Shown here: positions 52,480 to 61,157 of the stretch, one piece after another
How the letters are laid out: the number at the start of each line of letters is the position of its first letter
Position numbering within the stretch: position 1 is the first letter of the stretch
Assembly (NCBI RefSeq): GCF_001895205.1
Contig: NZ_BDJF01000025.1
Coordinates: forward strand, 62,001-126,000
Origin: Vibrio injensis
Lineage (GTDB): Bacteria; Pseudomonadota; Gammaproteobacteria; Enterobacterales; Vibrionaceae
Reading direction: 5' to 3'
DNA length: 64,000 nt
The notes under the pieces: model-generated
Databases searched by the model: none
What the model was told of the DNA's origin: nothing
Seen by the model: the letters and a program-made list of their open reading frames with translations, nothing else
Position numbers and translations under genes: made by a program

Positions 52480-54201
52480 TTACTGAATTACAACCTTTGG
52501 TGTCACAAAAATCAGTAGCTCACTTTTACCCATTTGCTGATAGCTACGTCGAAAGAGAGCTCCCAGCAAAGGTAAATCGCCCAATAATGGCACTTTATCA
52601 ACCGTATTGGTAATGCTGTGTTGAAAAATACCGCCCAGCACCACGGTTTCACCATTATTAACCAACACTTGGGTGCCAATCCGTTGCGTGTGGATTGCCA
52701 CCGCTTCCCCTGTTCCGGTTTTGACAATATCGCCTGGTCGGTCTTGAGTGACACTTAAATCTAATACCAAGCGATTATCCGGCGTAATCTGCGGGGTAAC
52801 CTGTAAACTCAGTACGGCTTTCTTAAATGCTACCGTGGTCGCACCACTAGAAGAGGATTCTAAATAAGGGATCTCAGTCCCCTGCTCTATATAAGCTGGC
52901 TTTTTATTGGTCGTGATAAGTCGTGGGCTGGAAATAATTTCTGCTTTCGATTCTCTCTGCATCGCTGATAGTTCAAGGTCGAGTAACGTCCCTGAACCTA
53001 GCTTAGCCACTTGAAAAGCAATGCTCGAAGCATTCGCCGCTGTCGCTCCCAAATTGACGTTAAGGAAGTTATTCACCATTTCACTACCATCTTCTGGCTG
53101 ATAGAGACCAATGCCTGCTAAGTTGCCTTCTATTGAACCACCAACTGTATTATTACCACGTGTAGAACTCACGCCCCAACGAATACCGAGTTCATCAAGA
53201 TTACCTTCATTCACGGTTACTATCCGCGCTTCAATTTGCACCTGTTTAACAGGGATATCTAAGGCAGCAATAATCTCTCGGATCACATGAATATTTTCTG
53301 GTAACTCACGAATTAATAAGGCATTGGTACGTTCATCAATACTGATTGAACCTCGTTCAGAGAGCATATTCACCGCACCCGTCCCGCCAATCATTTCAGC
53401 GATATCTGACGCTTTAGCGAAACTAATTTTAATAATATCTGATTGCAAATCCCCCAACTCTTCTGCCAAACGGGCTTTTTCAAGTTGCTGCTTTTCACGT
53501 AGATCGAGTTCCGCTTTGGGAGCCACCAAAATGACGTTACCCTCAACTCGTTTATCCAAGCCTTTAACTTGCAGAATAATATCCAGCACTTGCTGCCATG
53601 GCACACCATCTAAACGCAGAGTTAAATTCCCTGAAACTGAATCAGATACCACTAAATTAAACTGATTATAATCAGCAATCAGTTGTAAAACGTTACGTAC
53701 CGGAATGTCTTGAAAGTTAATTGAAATCAGCTTGGCTGATGGTTCAAGAACATTGGCTGGCGCACTTTGAACATCGGCTTTTAACGGCGTTATCGTCACT
53801 TCAACATAACGACCTTTGAGCTGATAGTCATAATGAAAAGGACCGTGTACTTTTGCTAGTAGTAGCGTGCTCGGTGTTTGACGAAAAATCTCTATATTTT
53901 CAACTATGGTCGTGAAGTCTTGTACATCAAGCAGATAAAGTTGTTCCTCAGCCACATCCGTTTTTAATAATTCAATGCTCAACCCGTGGGTCGTTTTCTG
54001 CACATCAACCACACTCGATGCAGACGCTAACTCAATCACAATCACCGCAGCTTTATCAGGGGTTACCCGAAAATCGATGTGTTTAAACTGATTGCTATCA
54101 CTTGCTAGAGCAGCCTGCGTCGTCAATACTAAACCTAGCCATAGCGTGATGCACAGGTAGCGCAGCACTGCCACGATACTTGAAGATAATCCTTTAATCA
54201 T
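52480..54201 (-). CDS. pilQ: Type IV pilus secretin PilQ
   Basis: Outer-membrane secretin channel for type IV pili, used in vibrios by the chitin-regulated competence pilus and the MSHA-type pilus machinery is separate. It has 573 residues. A signal peptide of about 33 residues is followed by an AMIN domain (about 40-140) that binds peptidoglycan, an STN domain with ISINFQDIPVRNVLQLIADY, N0/N1-type secretin domains and the secretin core with the conserved VPLLGDLPLLGALFR near residue 540. Last gene of pilMNOPQ. Confidence 0.95.
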   Translation of the reverse strand: MIKGLSSSIVAVLRYLCITLWLGLVLTTQAALASDSNQFKHIDFRVTPDKAAVIVIELASASSVVDVQKTTHGLSIELLKTDVAEEQLYLLDVQDFTTIVENIEIFRQTPSTLLLAKVHGPFHYDYQLKGRYVEVTITPLKADVQSAPANVLEPSAKLISINFQDIPVRNVLQLIADYNQFNLVVSDSVSGNLTLRLDGVPWQQVLDIILQVKGLDKRVEGNVILVAPKAELDLREKQQLEKARLAEELGDLQSDIIKISFAKASDIAEMIGGTGAVNMLSERGSISIDERTNALLIRELPENIHVIREIIAALDIPVKQVQIEARIVTVNEGNLDELGIRWGVSSTRGNNTVGGSIEGNLAGIGLYQPEDGSEMVNNFLNVNLGATAANASSIAFQVAKLGSGTLLDLELSAMQRESKAEIISSPRLITTNKKPAYIEQGTEIPYLESSSSGATTVAFKKAVLSLQVTPQITPDNRLVLDLSVTQDRPGDIVKTGTGEAVAIHTQRIGTQVLVNNGETVVLGGIFQHSITNTVDKVPLLGDLPLLGALFRRSYQQMGKSELLIFVTPKVVIQ

Positions 54202-54225
54202 AATTTAGTCTCTAAACAGAAATGT

Positions 54226-54747
54226 TTATTTCAAAGCCAATGTGACGTTACGCTGATTCCAGCACCCTAATCCATCCGGTAAGGTTTCTTTAATCAGCAA
54301 ATGATCCTCAGCCACACGTATAACTTGCCCATTATTTACCCCGACGTACTGACCCGCTTGAATAGTAACCACCATGCCATCGGGCGTTTGAATCAAAGCA
54401 GAGACCTGACTTTCACGGCTCATCACGCCACGCAATTGCAACTGACTCAGTGGGTATCGCTCTAGTGAGCTGGTTTTTCCTCTCGATTTAGGCTGCCAAC
54501 AATGGCTATTAGTGATCGGTTGATTTTGAGCTATCGCCTCTCGTGGCAAAACAAAGGGCTCACGTGCGTGATGTTGTGCATACTCAAACGCTTGAAAAGA
54601 AGTGCGAGGCATCAAACGGGTCACCTCTTGTTGGCTCTTCGCTTCCACTTCAGCTAGGTAATCCACTAGAGACTCTTGATTGGCTTTGCACCCCACTAAG
54701 GAAATAAGAGCGATCAGCACAGTCATGATTGACGTACTACTTCTCAT
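54226..54747 (-). CDS. pilP: Type IV pilus lipoprotein PilP
   Basis: Inner-membrane lipoprotein that links PilNO to PilQ. The ATG at 54747 has GGAGG upstream and gives MRSSTSIMTVLIALISLVGC, a lipoprotein signal with lipobox LVGC (C20); 173 residues in all. A longer frame to 54846 overlaps pilO and lacks a signal. The C-terminal beta domain has QTPDGMVVTIQAGQYVG near residue 115. It overlaps the pilO stop by 11 nt. Confidence 0.93.
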   Translation of the reverse strand: MRSSTSIMTVLIALISLVGCKANQESLVDYLAEVEAKSQQEVTRLMPRTSFQAFEYAQHHAREPFVLPREAIAQNQPITNSHCWQPKSRGKTSSLERYPLSQLQLRGVMSRESQVSALIQTPDGMVVTIQAGQYVGVNNGQVIRVAEDHLLIKETLPDGLGCWNQRNVTLALK

Positions 54748-55327
54748 CGACTTCCTCCGCTTTAAATTGGTAGGTGTAAGCTCGTACTCTGAAATGTAAG
54801 GTGCTGCTCTCTTGACTGACTCTTTGCCAATCGACGTCATCGACATTAATGATTCTTGGCAAAGTGGCTATCGCTTGAGAAAAATCACCAATGTTGTGGT
54901 AATTCCCTGTAAGTTCAATATTCAAAGGCAAGCGGTATAAAAATGCCTGCGGTTGCTTTTCTCCCCAATCGATTCGGGTAAACGTTAATCCATTTTCTAA
55001 TCCCAGTTCGTTCACAGAAGCAAGTAGGCTGGCCAGTTCTTGCTGTGCGGGGAGCTGGCGCAATAGAAAATCATAGCGCTCAGTTAACTCATCCAGTTGA
55101 GTTTGCAACTGAGGTAATGCCGCAACTTTATTGGCCTTGATTCGCACCATCGACTTAAGGCTCGACTCTTGTTGCTTTAGCCCCTCAAGTACCTCTTGTT
55201 TAGGCAATAAATACATGCCATAACCGATAACTTGGATCGCCACCATCAACAATATAATCACCATTAGTTGGGCATTGAGTGGCCATTCGAGTAATTCATC
55301 AATATCCAGATCACGAAGATTAGCCAT
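54737..55327 (-). CDS. pilO: Type IV pilus inner-membrane protein PilO
   Basis: Forms a dimer with PilN in the inner-membrane alignment complex. The ATG at 55327 with AAGG upstream gives 196 residues; a GTG three codons earlier is possible. One membrane segment near residues 20-42 (LMVIILLMVAIQVIGYGMYLL), a coiled coil (about 50-90) and a ferredoxin-like periplasmic domain are visible. Its start overlaps the pilN stop by 8 nt. Confidence 0.93.
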   Translation of the reverse strand: MANLRDLDIDELLEWPLNAQLMVIILLMVAIQVIGYGMYLLPKQEVLEGLKQQESSLKSMVRIKANKVAALPQLQTQLDELTERYDFLLRQLPAQQELASLLASVNELGLENGLTFTRIDWGEKQPQAFLYRLPLNIELTGNYHNIGDFSQAIATLPRIINVDDVDWQRVSQESSTLHFRVRAYTYQFKAEEVDEK

Positions 55328-55913
55328 GGTGCTCACCTTGTAAAATGGATGCCCCTAATGCTGGCTGCACTGCATAGAAATGAAAAGATACCTTAAAGCT
55401 CTGAAAATCTTTATTAAAACGTTGGGTTCCTGCGACAATCGAGTGCATACCGACCGCAGATAAGTGTGGTGATTTTTCTAATTTGTCTAACATGGTGGCT
55501 AAGCGCGCAGTGCTATCGCTAATCCCACTGACTTCGACTTCATCTCCCTTCATACTAATTTTATCCACGTAAACCCCTTCAGGAATCAACTCTGGCATTA
55601 AATGCATTAATTGCGTGGTTTTATTACGTTTTTGCTGCAAAGACTCAACAACACTTAACCGCGCTTGCAGTGCTTGATGCTCAGCTTCGGTCATTTTGAG
55701 AGCTCGTAATCTCTGATCCAATTGCTGGATATGTTGATTCAAAAAAACTAATCGCCTCTGTTGTTGCTGATTCTGTCGATCAAAGTAGTAACCAGCGCCC
55801 CATTGCATGAGTAAAGCGATTAATACTCCGAGACTCATAAGCTGAAGAAAACGTCGTTTATGGCCAGCACGCTGCGCCTCTCGCCAAGGAAATAAATTGA
55901 TGCTATGCAACAT
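55320..55913 (-). CDS. pilN: Type IV pilus inner-membrane protein PilN
   Basis: Bitopic partner of PilO that binds PilM through its cytoplasmic tail. The start at 55913 (MLHSINLFPWREAQRAGHKR), with GAGGA at 5-nt spacing, gives 197 residues and the conserved INLFPWREA motif; the frame-open sequence upstream overlaps pilM. A membrane segment lies near 24-42, followed by a coiled coil rich in Gln. Confidence 0.94.
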   Translation of the reverse strand: MLHSINLFPWREAQRAGHKRRFLQLMSLGVLIALLMQWGAGYYFDRQNQQQQRRLVFLNQHIQQLDQRLRALKMTEAEHQALQARLSVVESLQQKRNKTTQLMHLMPELIPEGVYVDKISMKGDEVEVSGISDSTARLATMLDKLEKSPHLSAVGMHSIVAGTQRFNKDFQSFKVSFHFYAVQPALGASILQGEHHG

Positions 55914-56910
55914 GCCCATCCTCCAACCATGCGATTCCTCGCAACGCAAGACCTGCTGCAGCCGTGAATTTTGGCTGATCGTGTAACCGCTTACGTTGAG
56001 TGATTTTGTTAACAAAAGAGGTTAATGGGGCAAACCGTTCACAAGGTAAACCAAGCTGCTCAGTGATGGTTTCTGCTAGTCCGTCCATCATCGCTCCACC
56101 ACCAGATAACCAAATCCCTGCGAGGCTTTGCTGACCATGAACGGAAGTAAATAACTGCAGCTGACGAGTTAAACGCTCGACAAACAATCGATTAAATAGC
56201 CACTGATTACGTTCATCACTGCCCACCATCGTTTCAGCCAGTGATGGCAATTCAAACCAACGCGTACCTAAGGCAATATCCTTATAAAAAGGCGCCTTAT
56301 CGGCAAAATCGAGACATAAGGTAGTTTGGCTATAACCCACATCAACCAACATCCAATCTGTGCGCTGTTGAGCTTGGCTCACTCGTTGCCAAATCTGAGC
56401 GAGCGCATGCAATTGCACATCCAGTAAGGTGGGTTCCAGCCCAGCTTCTTTAATCGCGGATAAGCGACTAACGACGACTTCACGCCGGGTGGCATAGACC
56501 TGATAGGCCATCGTGCGGTTTTTACCGAACTCTTGGATCGACAAGGGGACAAAATCTAAGCTCAACTCTTCCATCGGCAAGGGAGATTGATGAGAAAAAG
56601 CCTGATAAATAGCAAACTCTTTTTCACGCTCATCTAAGTCGCTATCTATTTGTAATACTTTACTAATCACCGCAGTATCAGGCAGTGCAATCGCAACTTT
56701 ACGACTGAATAACGGCAAACTCTTTTTTAGTTCTTTTAGTTTCTTTACAATTTTCTGATAATTCAACGTATCGTTATCGGCGAAAATGTCGTCAGTGATG
56801 ACGATTTCTATGCAACCGTATAGTGAATAATTTTCACCGTTCGGTTTGAGTGCCACAGCTTTGATGCTGTGATGACCGATATCGACACCAATTACTAATG
56901 ATTTACTCAT
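55903..56910 (-). CDS. pilM: Type IV pilus assembly actin-like ATPase PilM
   Basis: Cytoplasmic FtsA/actin-like protein that binds ATP and the PilN tail. The ATG at 56910 has GGAG upstream and gives 335 residues; ATP-binding elements are VIGVDIGHHSIKAVAL near residues 6-21, VDVGYSQTTLCLDF near 190 and WLSGGGAMMDGL near 265. It is the first gene of pilMNOPQ, divergent from mrcA across 140 bp, as in other gamma-proteobacteria. Confidence 0.95.
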   Translation of the reverse strand: MSKSLVIGVDIGHHSIKAVALKPNGENYSLYGCIEIVITDDIFADNDTLNYQKIVKKLKELKKSLPLFSRKVAIALPDTAVISKVLQIDSDLDEREKEFAIYQAFSHQSPLPMEELSLDFVPLSIQEFGKNRTMAYQVYATRREVVVSRLSAIKEAGLEPTLLDVQLHALAQIWQRVSQAQQRTDWMLVDVGYSQTTLCLDFADKAPFYKDIALGTRWFELPSLAETMVGSDERNQWLFNRLFVERLTRQLQLFTSVHGQQSLAGIWLSGGGAMMDGLAETITEQLGLPCERFAPLTSFVNKITQRKRLHDQPKFTAAAGLALRGIAWLEDGHVA

Positions 56911-57050
56911 ACCATTACTCCAGTGACAATTCTCAGCCTCACACACTTATTTGTGAGAAAATAACCGTTCACTATTTTTAAGTGCTGAGGTTTTAGTCTA
57001 GAGTACAGGGGTTTGTATTAAGACAGCCTCTACTAAACAGGGATTCTCCG

Positions 57051-59531
57051 GTGAAGTTCATAAAGCGTTTACTCATATTTTCATTGATTTGCATTATTCT
57101 TGGAGTCACTACAATCTTTGGCTTCTACTTTTATCTAAAGCCAGATCTGCCCGATGTTGCTGAATTAAAAGACGTTCGGCTACAAACTCCAATGCAGGTG
57201 TTTAGTGAAGACGGTAAACTGATTGCTCAATTTGGTGAAAAACGACGTATTCCATTACGTCTCGATGAAATGCCACCAGAATTACTCGAAGCGGTGATCG
57301 CAACCGAGGATTCACGTTTTTACGAACACTACGGCTTTGATCCAATCGGGATTACTCGTGCCGCTGTGGCCGTCATGGCGTCAGGGAGTGCATCTCAAGG
57401 GGCGAGCACCATTACTCAACAATTGGCTCGTAATTTCTTCTTATCTAATGAGAAGAAAATTATGCGCAAAATTAAAGAGATCTTCATTGCTATTCATATT
57501 GAGCAACTTTTAAGCAAAGAAGAGATCTTAGAGCTTTACCTGAATAAAATTTACCTTGGTCATCGTTCTTACGGCGTGGGTGCGGCGGCCCAAACCTACT
57601 TTGGTAAAGAGGTTAAGGATCTGACTTTAAGCGAAATTGCGATGATTGCTGGCTTACCCAAAGCACCTTCTACGATGAACCCCCTTTTCTCTGTGGAGCG
57701 AGCCACTCACCGTCGTAACGTCGTTCTGTTGCGTATGCTGGCAGAAAACTACATCACGCAACAAGAGTATGATCAGGCTCGTAATGAACCGCTGATCTCC
57801 AAGTTCCATGGGGCAGAAATTGAGCTACGCGCCCCCTATGTGGCAGAAATTGCACGCGCATGGATGGTCGAACGCTATGGTGAAGAAACCGCCTATACCT
57901 CTGGAATGAATGTCTACACGACGGTCAATACCAAGTTACAACAAGCGGCGAACCAAGCAGCTATCGATAATCTCCTCGCTTACGATATGCGTCACGGCTA
58001 CCGGGGTGCAGAAAAAGTACTTTGGAAAGCTGGGCAATCCGCTTGGGATACCCCTACGATGATCGCTCATTTACGTAGCGAACCAACCTACGGTGATCTT
58101 CTGCCTTCGATTGTAGTTAAAGTCGAAGAGAAATCGGCTCAGGTTTGGGTAAAAAATGCAGGACTAAAGACGATTGCGTGGGAAGACATGAACTGGGCAA
58201 GGCGATTTATTACGGATGATCGTCAAGGACCTTTGCCAAATAAAGCCAGTGATATTTTAGCGGTAGGTGAACAAGTATGGATTCGTCGCCAGCACGCTAT
58301 TGGTGATGAACAAGAACACTGGGCATTGAGCCAAGTGCCTAATGCAAATACCGCATTCGTTGCTATGGATCCCGAGAATGGGGCGATACTAGCACTGGTT
58401 GGTGGCTTTAACTTTGTCCACAGTAATTTTAACCGTGCGACACAATCAGTCCGTCAGGTTGGTTCAAGTATCAAGCCGTTCATTTACTCTGCGGCTTTGG
58501 AAAAAGGCCTCACTCTAGCCTCATTAATCAACGATGCTCCGATTAACCAATGGGATCAAAGCCAAGGCATTGCTTGGCGTCCCAAAAACTCGCCCCCGAC
58601 TTACGTCGGTCCAACTCGTCTGCGGATTGGTCTAGCGCAGTCGAAAAACGTCATGGCAGTTCGTGTACTGCGTGAAGTCGGTTTGGAAGAGACTCGACAA
58701 TTCTTGACTCGATTCGGCTTTGAATTATCGCAACTACCGCGTTCTGAAACCATTGCTCTCGGCGCAGGCAGCTTAACGCCAGTCAAAATGGCTCAAGGCT
58801 ATTCGGTATTTGCTAACGGTGGATATTATGTTGAGCCATTCTACATCAACAAAGTTGAAGACAGTTTTGGTCATGTCGAGTTTTTAGCCAACCCCAAAGT
58901 GGTTTGTCATCAGGATTGTCAATCATCATCCGATAATCCGTTTAATGAGCAAGACGCTAGCACCAATTATGCACCACAGGTGATTTCCGAACAGAACGCC
59001 TTCCTCGTACGTGAAATGATGTATAGCAATATCTGGGGCGGCGGTGACTGGCGTGCAGGAACGGGATGGAATGGTACTGGCTGGCGCGCACAAACCTTAA
59101 GACGTCGTGATGTGGGCGGAAAAACAGGGACAACGAACGACTCGAAAGATGCTTGGTATAATGGCTTTGGACCAGGCATGGTCGCAACGGCTTGGGTTGG
59201 ATTTGATGACCATAGTCGTAATTTAGGTAGTACAGCACCTAACCCCAATACCGACGATGATATTACTGGCGCTGAGGCTGGAGCGAAAACAGCCCAACCA
59301 GGCTGGGTAGAGTTTATGCGTATCGCTCTGGATGGTGTGCCTGCTCAACAAAAAACCATCCCACCGAACATTATTCGTGTGAGAATTGATCGTGACAGTG
59401 GGCTACTCACCAATAAATTGGATGCCAGTTCTATGTTCGAATACTTTGTTCAAGGAACGGAACCCAAAGAGTATGTACAAGAGGATACACCTCACAGCAT
59501 CTATTTAGATGATAATGACAGCCTATTTTAA
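57051..59531 (+). CDS. mrcA: Penicillin-binding protein 1A
   Basis: Bifunctional class A PBP that polymerises and cross-links peptidoglycan. It starts with GTG at 57051 and has 826 residues. An N-terminal membrane anchor (about 6-30) is followed by the glycosyltransferase domain with ATEDSRFYEHYGFDP near 85 and the transpeptidase domain with SSIK (SxxK), SKN (SxN) and KTGTTNDSKDAW (KTGT) motifs. An OB-like insert lies between the domains. Divergent from pilM, convergent with oxyR, with a terminator in between. Confidence 0.97.
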   Translation: MKFIKRLLIFSLICIILGVTTIFGFYFYLKPDLPDVAELKDVRLQTPMQVFSEDGKLIAQFGEKRRIPLRLDEMPPELLEAVIATEDSRFYEHYGFDPIGITRAAVAVMASGSASQGASTITQQLARNFFLSNEKKIMRKIKEIFIAIHIEQLLSKEEILELYLNKIYLGHRSYGVGAAAQTYFGKEVKDLTLSEIAMIAGLPKAPSTMNPLFSVERATHRRNVVLLRMLAENYITQQEYDQARNEPLISKFHGAEIELRAPYVAEIARAWMVERYGEETAYTSGMNVYTTVNTKLQQAANQAAIDNLLAYDMRHGYRGAEKVLWKAGQSAWDTPTMIAHLRSEPTYGDLLPSIVVKVEEKSAQVWVKNAGLKTIAWEDMNWARRFITDDRQGPLPNKASDILAVGEQVWIRRQHAIGDEQEHWALSQVPNANTAFVAMDPENGAILALVGGFNFVHSNFNRATQSVRQVGSSIKPFIYSAALEKGLTLASLINDAPINQWDQSQGIAWRPKNSPPTYVGPTRLRIGLAQSKNVMAVRVLREVGLEETRQFLTRFGFELSQLPRSETIALGAGSLTPVKMAQGYSVFANGGYYVEPFYINKVEDSFGHVEFLANPKVVCHQDCQSSSDNPFNEQDASTNYAPQVISEQNAFLVREMMYSNIWGGGDWRAGTGWNGTGWRAQTLRRRDVGGKTGTTNDSKDAWYNGFGPGMVATAWVGFDDHSRNLGSTAPNPNTDDDITGAEAGAKTAQPGWVEFMRIALDGVPAQQKTIPPNIIRVRIDRDSGLLTNKLDASSMFEYFVQGTEPKEYVQEDTPHSIYLDDNDSLF

Positions 59532-59537
59532 GCTCGA

Positions 59538-59565
59538 CCGCCCCTATTAAGGGGCGGCATTATTT
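59538..59565 (+). terminator. Terminator between mrcA and oxyR
   Basis: A perfect 7-bp stem CCGCCCC / GGGGCGG with a 6-base loop (59538-59557) is followed by CATTATTTTC on the plus strand, 7 nt after the mrcA stop. Confidence 0.7.
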
Positions 59566-59585
59566 TCAGGGGCAAAATAGATAAC

Positions 59586-60485
59586 CTATTGAGAGGCTAA
59601 GACTTGTAACCGCTCTTTCATGGTCTGAGCTAACTGTTCATAGCGCTGACGCAATGGTGAACCCGGTCGATAAGCCAAAACAATTTGTCGTGATGGTTGT
59701 GGATTGACCGCTTTGATGTAACAAACACCATCTTTGGTTTTTTCGTCCGGTAGCGACAACTGTGGTAACAAGGTAATCCCAGCACCAGCGGCGACCATAT
59801 TACGTAAAGTTTCTAAGCTAGTGGCTTTAAAACGCTCATCATCTTTCGCCCCCGCCGCAAAACAAAAACCTAACGCTTGATCTCGTAAGCAGTGACCATC
59901 TCCTAAAGCCAGTACGGTTTTTCCATTCAATTCCAGCATATCCACTTCATCACGCTCAGCCCATTCATGTGAGCAAGGCACAGCAATACTCATCGGCTCA
60001 TTGTAGATATCGATTTCTTTAAAAGGAGCGCTCTCTTCAACCGAAGCTAATACCAAACAATCGAGTTTGCCTTCTTCTAACTGACGGACTAATTGATGCG
60101 TTTGCGCTTCATGTAAATAGAGTTCCAAATCAGGAAATCGAGCTTTGAGCTCTGGGATAATCTTCGGTAATAAATAAGGACCTAATGTCGGAATAAACCC
60201 GATGTGCATCGGGCCACTCATGGCTCCCCCTTGTTGACTGGCCATATCTTTGAAAACTTTAATTTCACTGAGAATACGTTTTGCTTGGTCAACAAGCTGT
60301 AACCCTGAATCGGTAAATAATACCCGCCGACTACTACGCTCTAACAATGCCGTACCCAGTTCATCTTCTAGCTTACGAATTTGTCCGCTCAGTGTCGGCT
60401 GACTGACAAAACAGGATTCAGCGGCTTTACGAAAATGCTTATGCTCAGCAAGAGCCACTAAGTATTCAAAATCTCGAATGTTCAT
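59586..60485 (-). CDS. oxyR: Hydrogen peroxide-sensing regulator OxyR
   Basis: LysR-type activator of peroxide defence. It has 299 residues: the winged helix-turn-helix is at about 18-45 (FRKAAESCFVSQPTLSGQIR), and the redox pair is C199 and C208 in GHCLRDQALGFCF, the exact positions of the E. coli enzyme. It is convergent with mrcA and divergent from the DUF3624 gene. In V. cholerae a peroxiredoxin gene (prxA) is, to my knowledge, the divergent partner; it is not seen here. Confidence 0.96.
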   Translation of the reverse strand: MNIRDFEYLVALAEHKHFRKAAESCFVSQPTLSGQIRKLEDELGTALLERSSRRVLFTDSGLQLVDQAKRILSEIKVFKDMASQQGGAMSGPMHIGFIPTLGPYLLPKIIPELKARFPDLELYLHEAQTHQLVRQLEEGKLDCLVLASVEESAPFKEIDIYNEPMSIAVPCSHEWAERDEVDMLELNGKTVLALGDGHCLRDQALGFCFAAGAKDDERFKATSLETLRNMVAAGAGITLLPQLSLPDEKTKDGVCYIKAVNPQPSRQIVLAYRPGSPLRQRYEQLAQTMKERLQVLASQ

Positions 60486-60550
60486 CTTATTCCTAGATAA
60501 AAACCATCAATCATATCGAAAGCAACAGAAAAGGCCTCTCGTTATAGCGT

Positions 60551-60647
60551 CACTGCTGCAGTAAGAATATACCTATCAAAAACCATAACATCGAATGCTG
60601 GTGACTATCAAAGTTTTTATATTCTCCTCACCAGCATTACAGCAGTG
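60551..60647. repeat. Nested inverted repeat between oxyR and the DUF3624 gene
   Basis: Inner arms AATGCTGGTGA (60594-60604) and TCACCAGCATT (60628-60638) are perfect over 11 bp with a 23-bp loop. Outer arms CACTGCTG (60551-60558) and CAGCAGTG (60640-60647) are also perfect. The spacers are unequal (35 and 1 nt), so the two pairs cannot be one continuous stem. The 234-bp gap contains no other gene. Confidence 0.65.
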
Positions 60648-60719
60648 GGTAAAAACTTCACGGGCTTTGTCGATAGCGGTAACATACTCACAGCCATCAA
60701 TCACTCACAAGGAGTCACC

Positions 60720-61007
60720 ATGAAACTCACCAGTTGCCACTACTGTGACCAAGCATGGTTCTGGAAAAAAATCGGTCGTTGCCAACGCTGTATTGATTGG
60801 TTGACCTTACTATCTGTCGCTTGCTGGGGAGTCTGGTTTTGGTTATTTAGAAATGAGCCAACCGCCATCGCGTCGATTGCCCTTCTCTTCGCAGGTTTCG
60901 CTTTTAATGGTTTGTTGTTTTTACATTTATGGATGAAGTTTGTCGTACTACCTTGGCGAGAGCGTCAAAAAAACTCGACTGATCACTCGCCCACAAAAAA
61001 GCCCTAA
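60720..61007 (+). CDS. Small zinc-ribbon-like membrane protein, DUF3624 family
   Basis: A 95-residue protein. The ATG at 60720 has AAGGAG six bases upstream; the in-frame region before it is not used. CxxC pairs at C6/C9 and C21/C24 should bind zinc, and two hydrophobic segments (about 27-46 and 50-72) suggest a membrane hairpin; the C-terminal 20 residues are charged. It matches the DUF3624 family from memory; function unknown. Its stop codon lies inside the stem of the argHA terminator. Confidence 0.75.
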   Translation: MKLTSCHYCDQAWFWKKIGRCQRCIDWLTLLSVACWGVWFWLFRNEPTAIASIALLFAGFAFNGLLFLHLWMKFVVLPWRERQKNSTDHSPTKKP

Positions 61008-61029
61008 AACGAAAAGGAGTTTTAGGGCT
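60995..61029 (-). terminator. Terminator of argHA, overlapping the DUF3624 stop
   Basis: A perfect 11-bp stem AGCCCTAAAAC / GTTTTAGGGCT (61000-61029) is followed on the minus strand by T6. It lies about 130 nt after argHA. On the plus strand the downstream tract (CTCTT) is weaker. Confidence 0.8.
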
Positions 61030-61157
61030 CTCTTAGAGCGATCTAAGAAAAAGCAGTGGTACAGATATAGACTATGCTTTTTCTCGTTGGTTCCACTTGC
61101 AACGATCTTTTTTGATCTTTTATTTTACTTGGCTTAAACCATAAAAGATCCTAAAAC

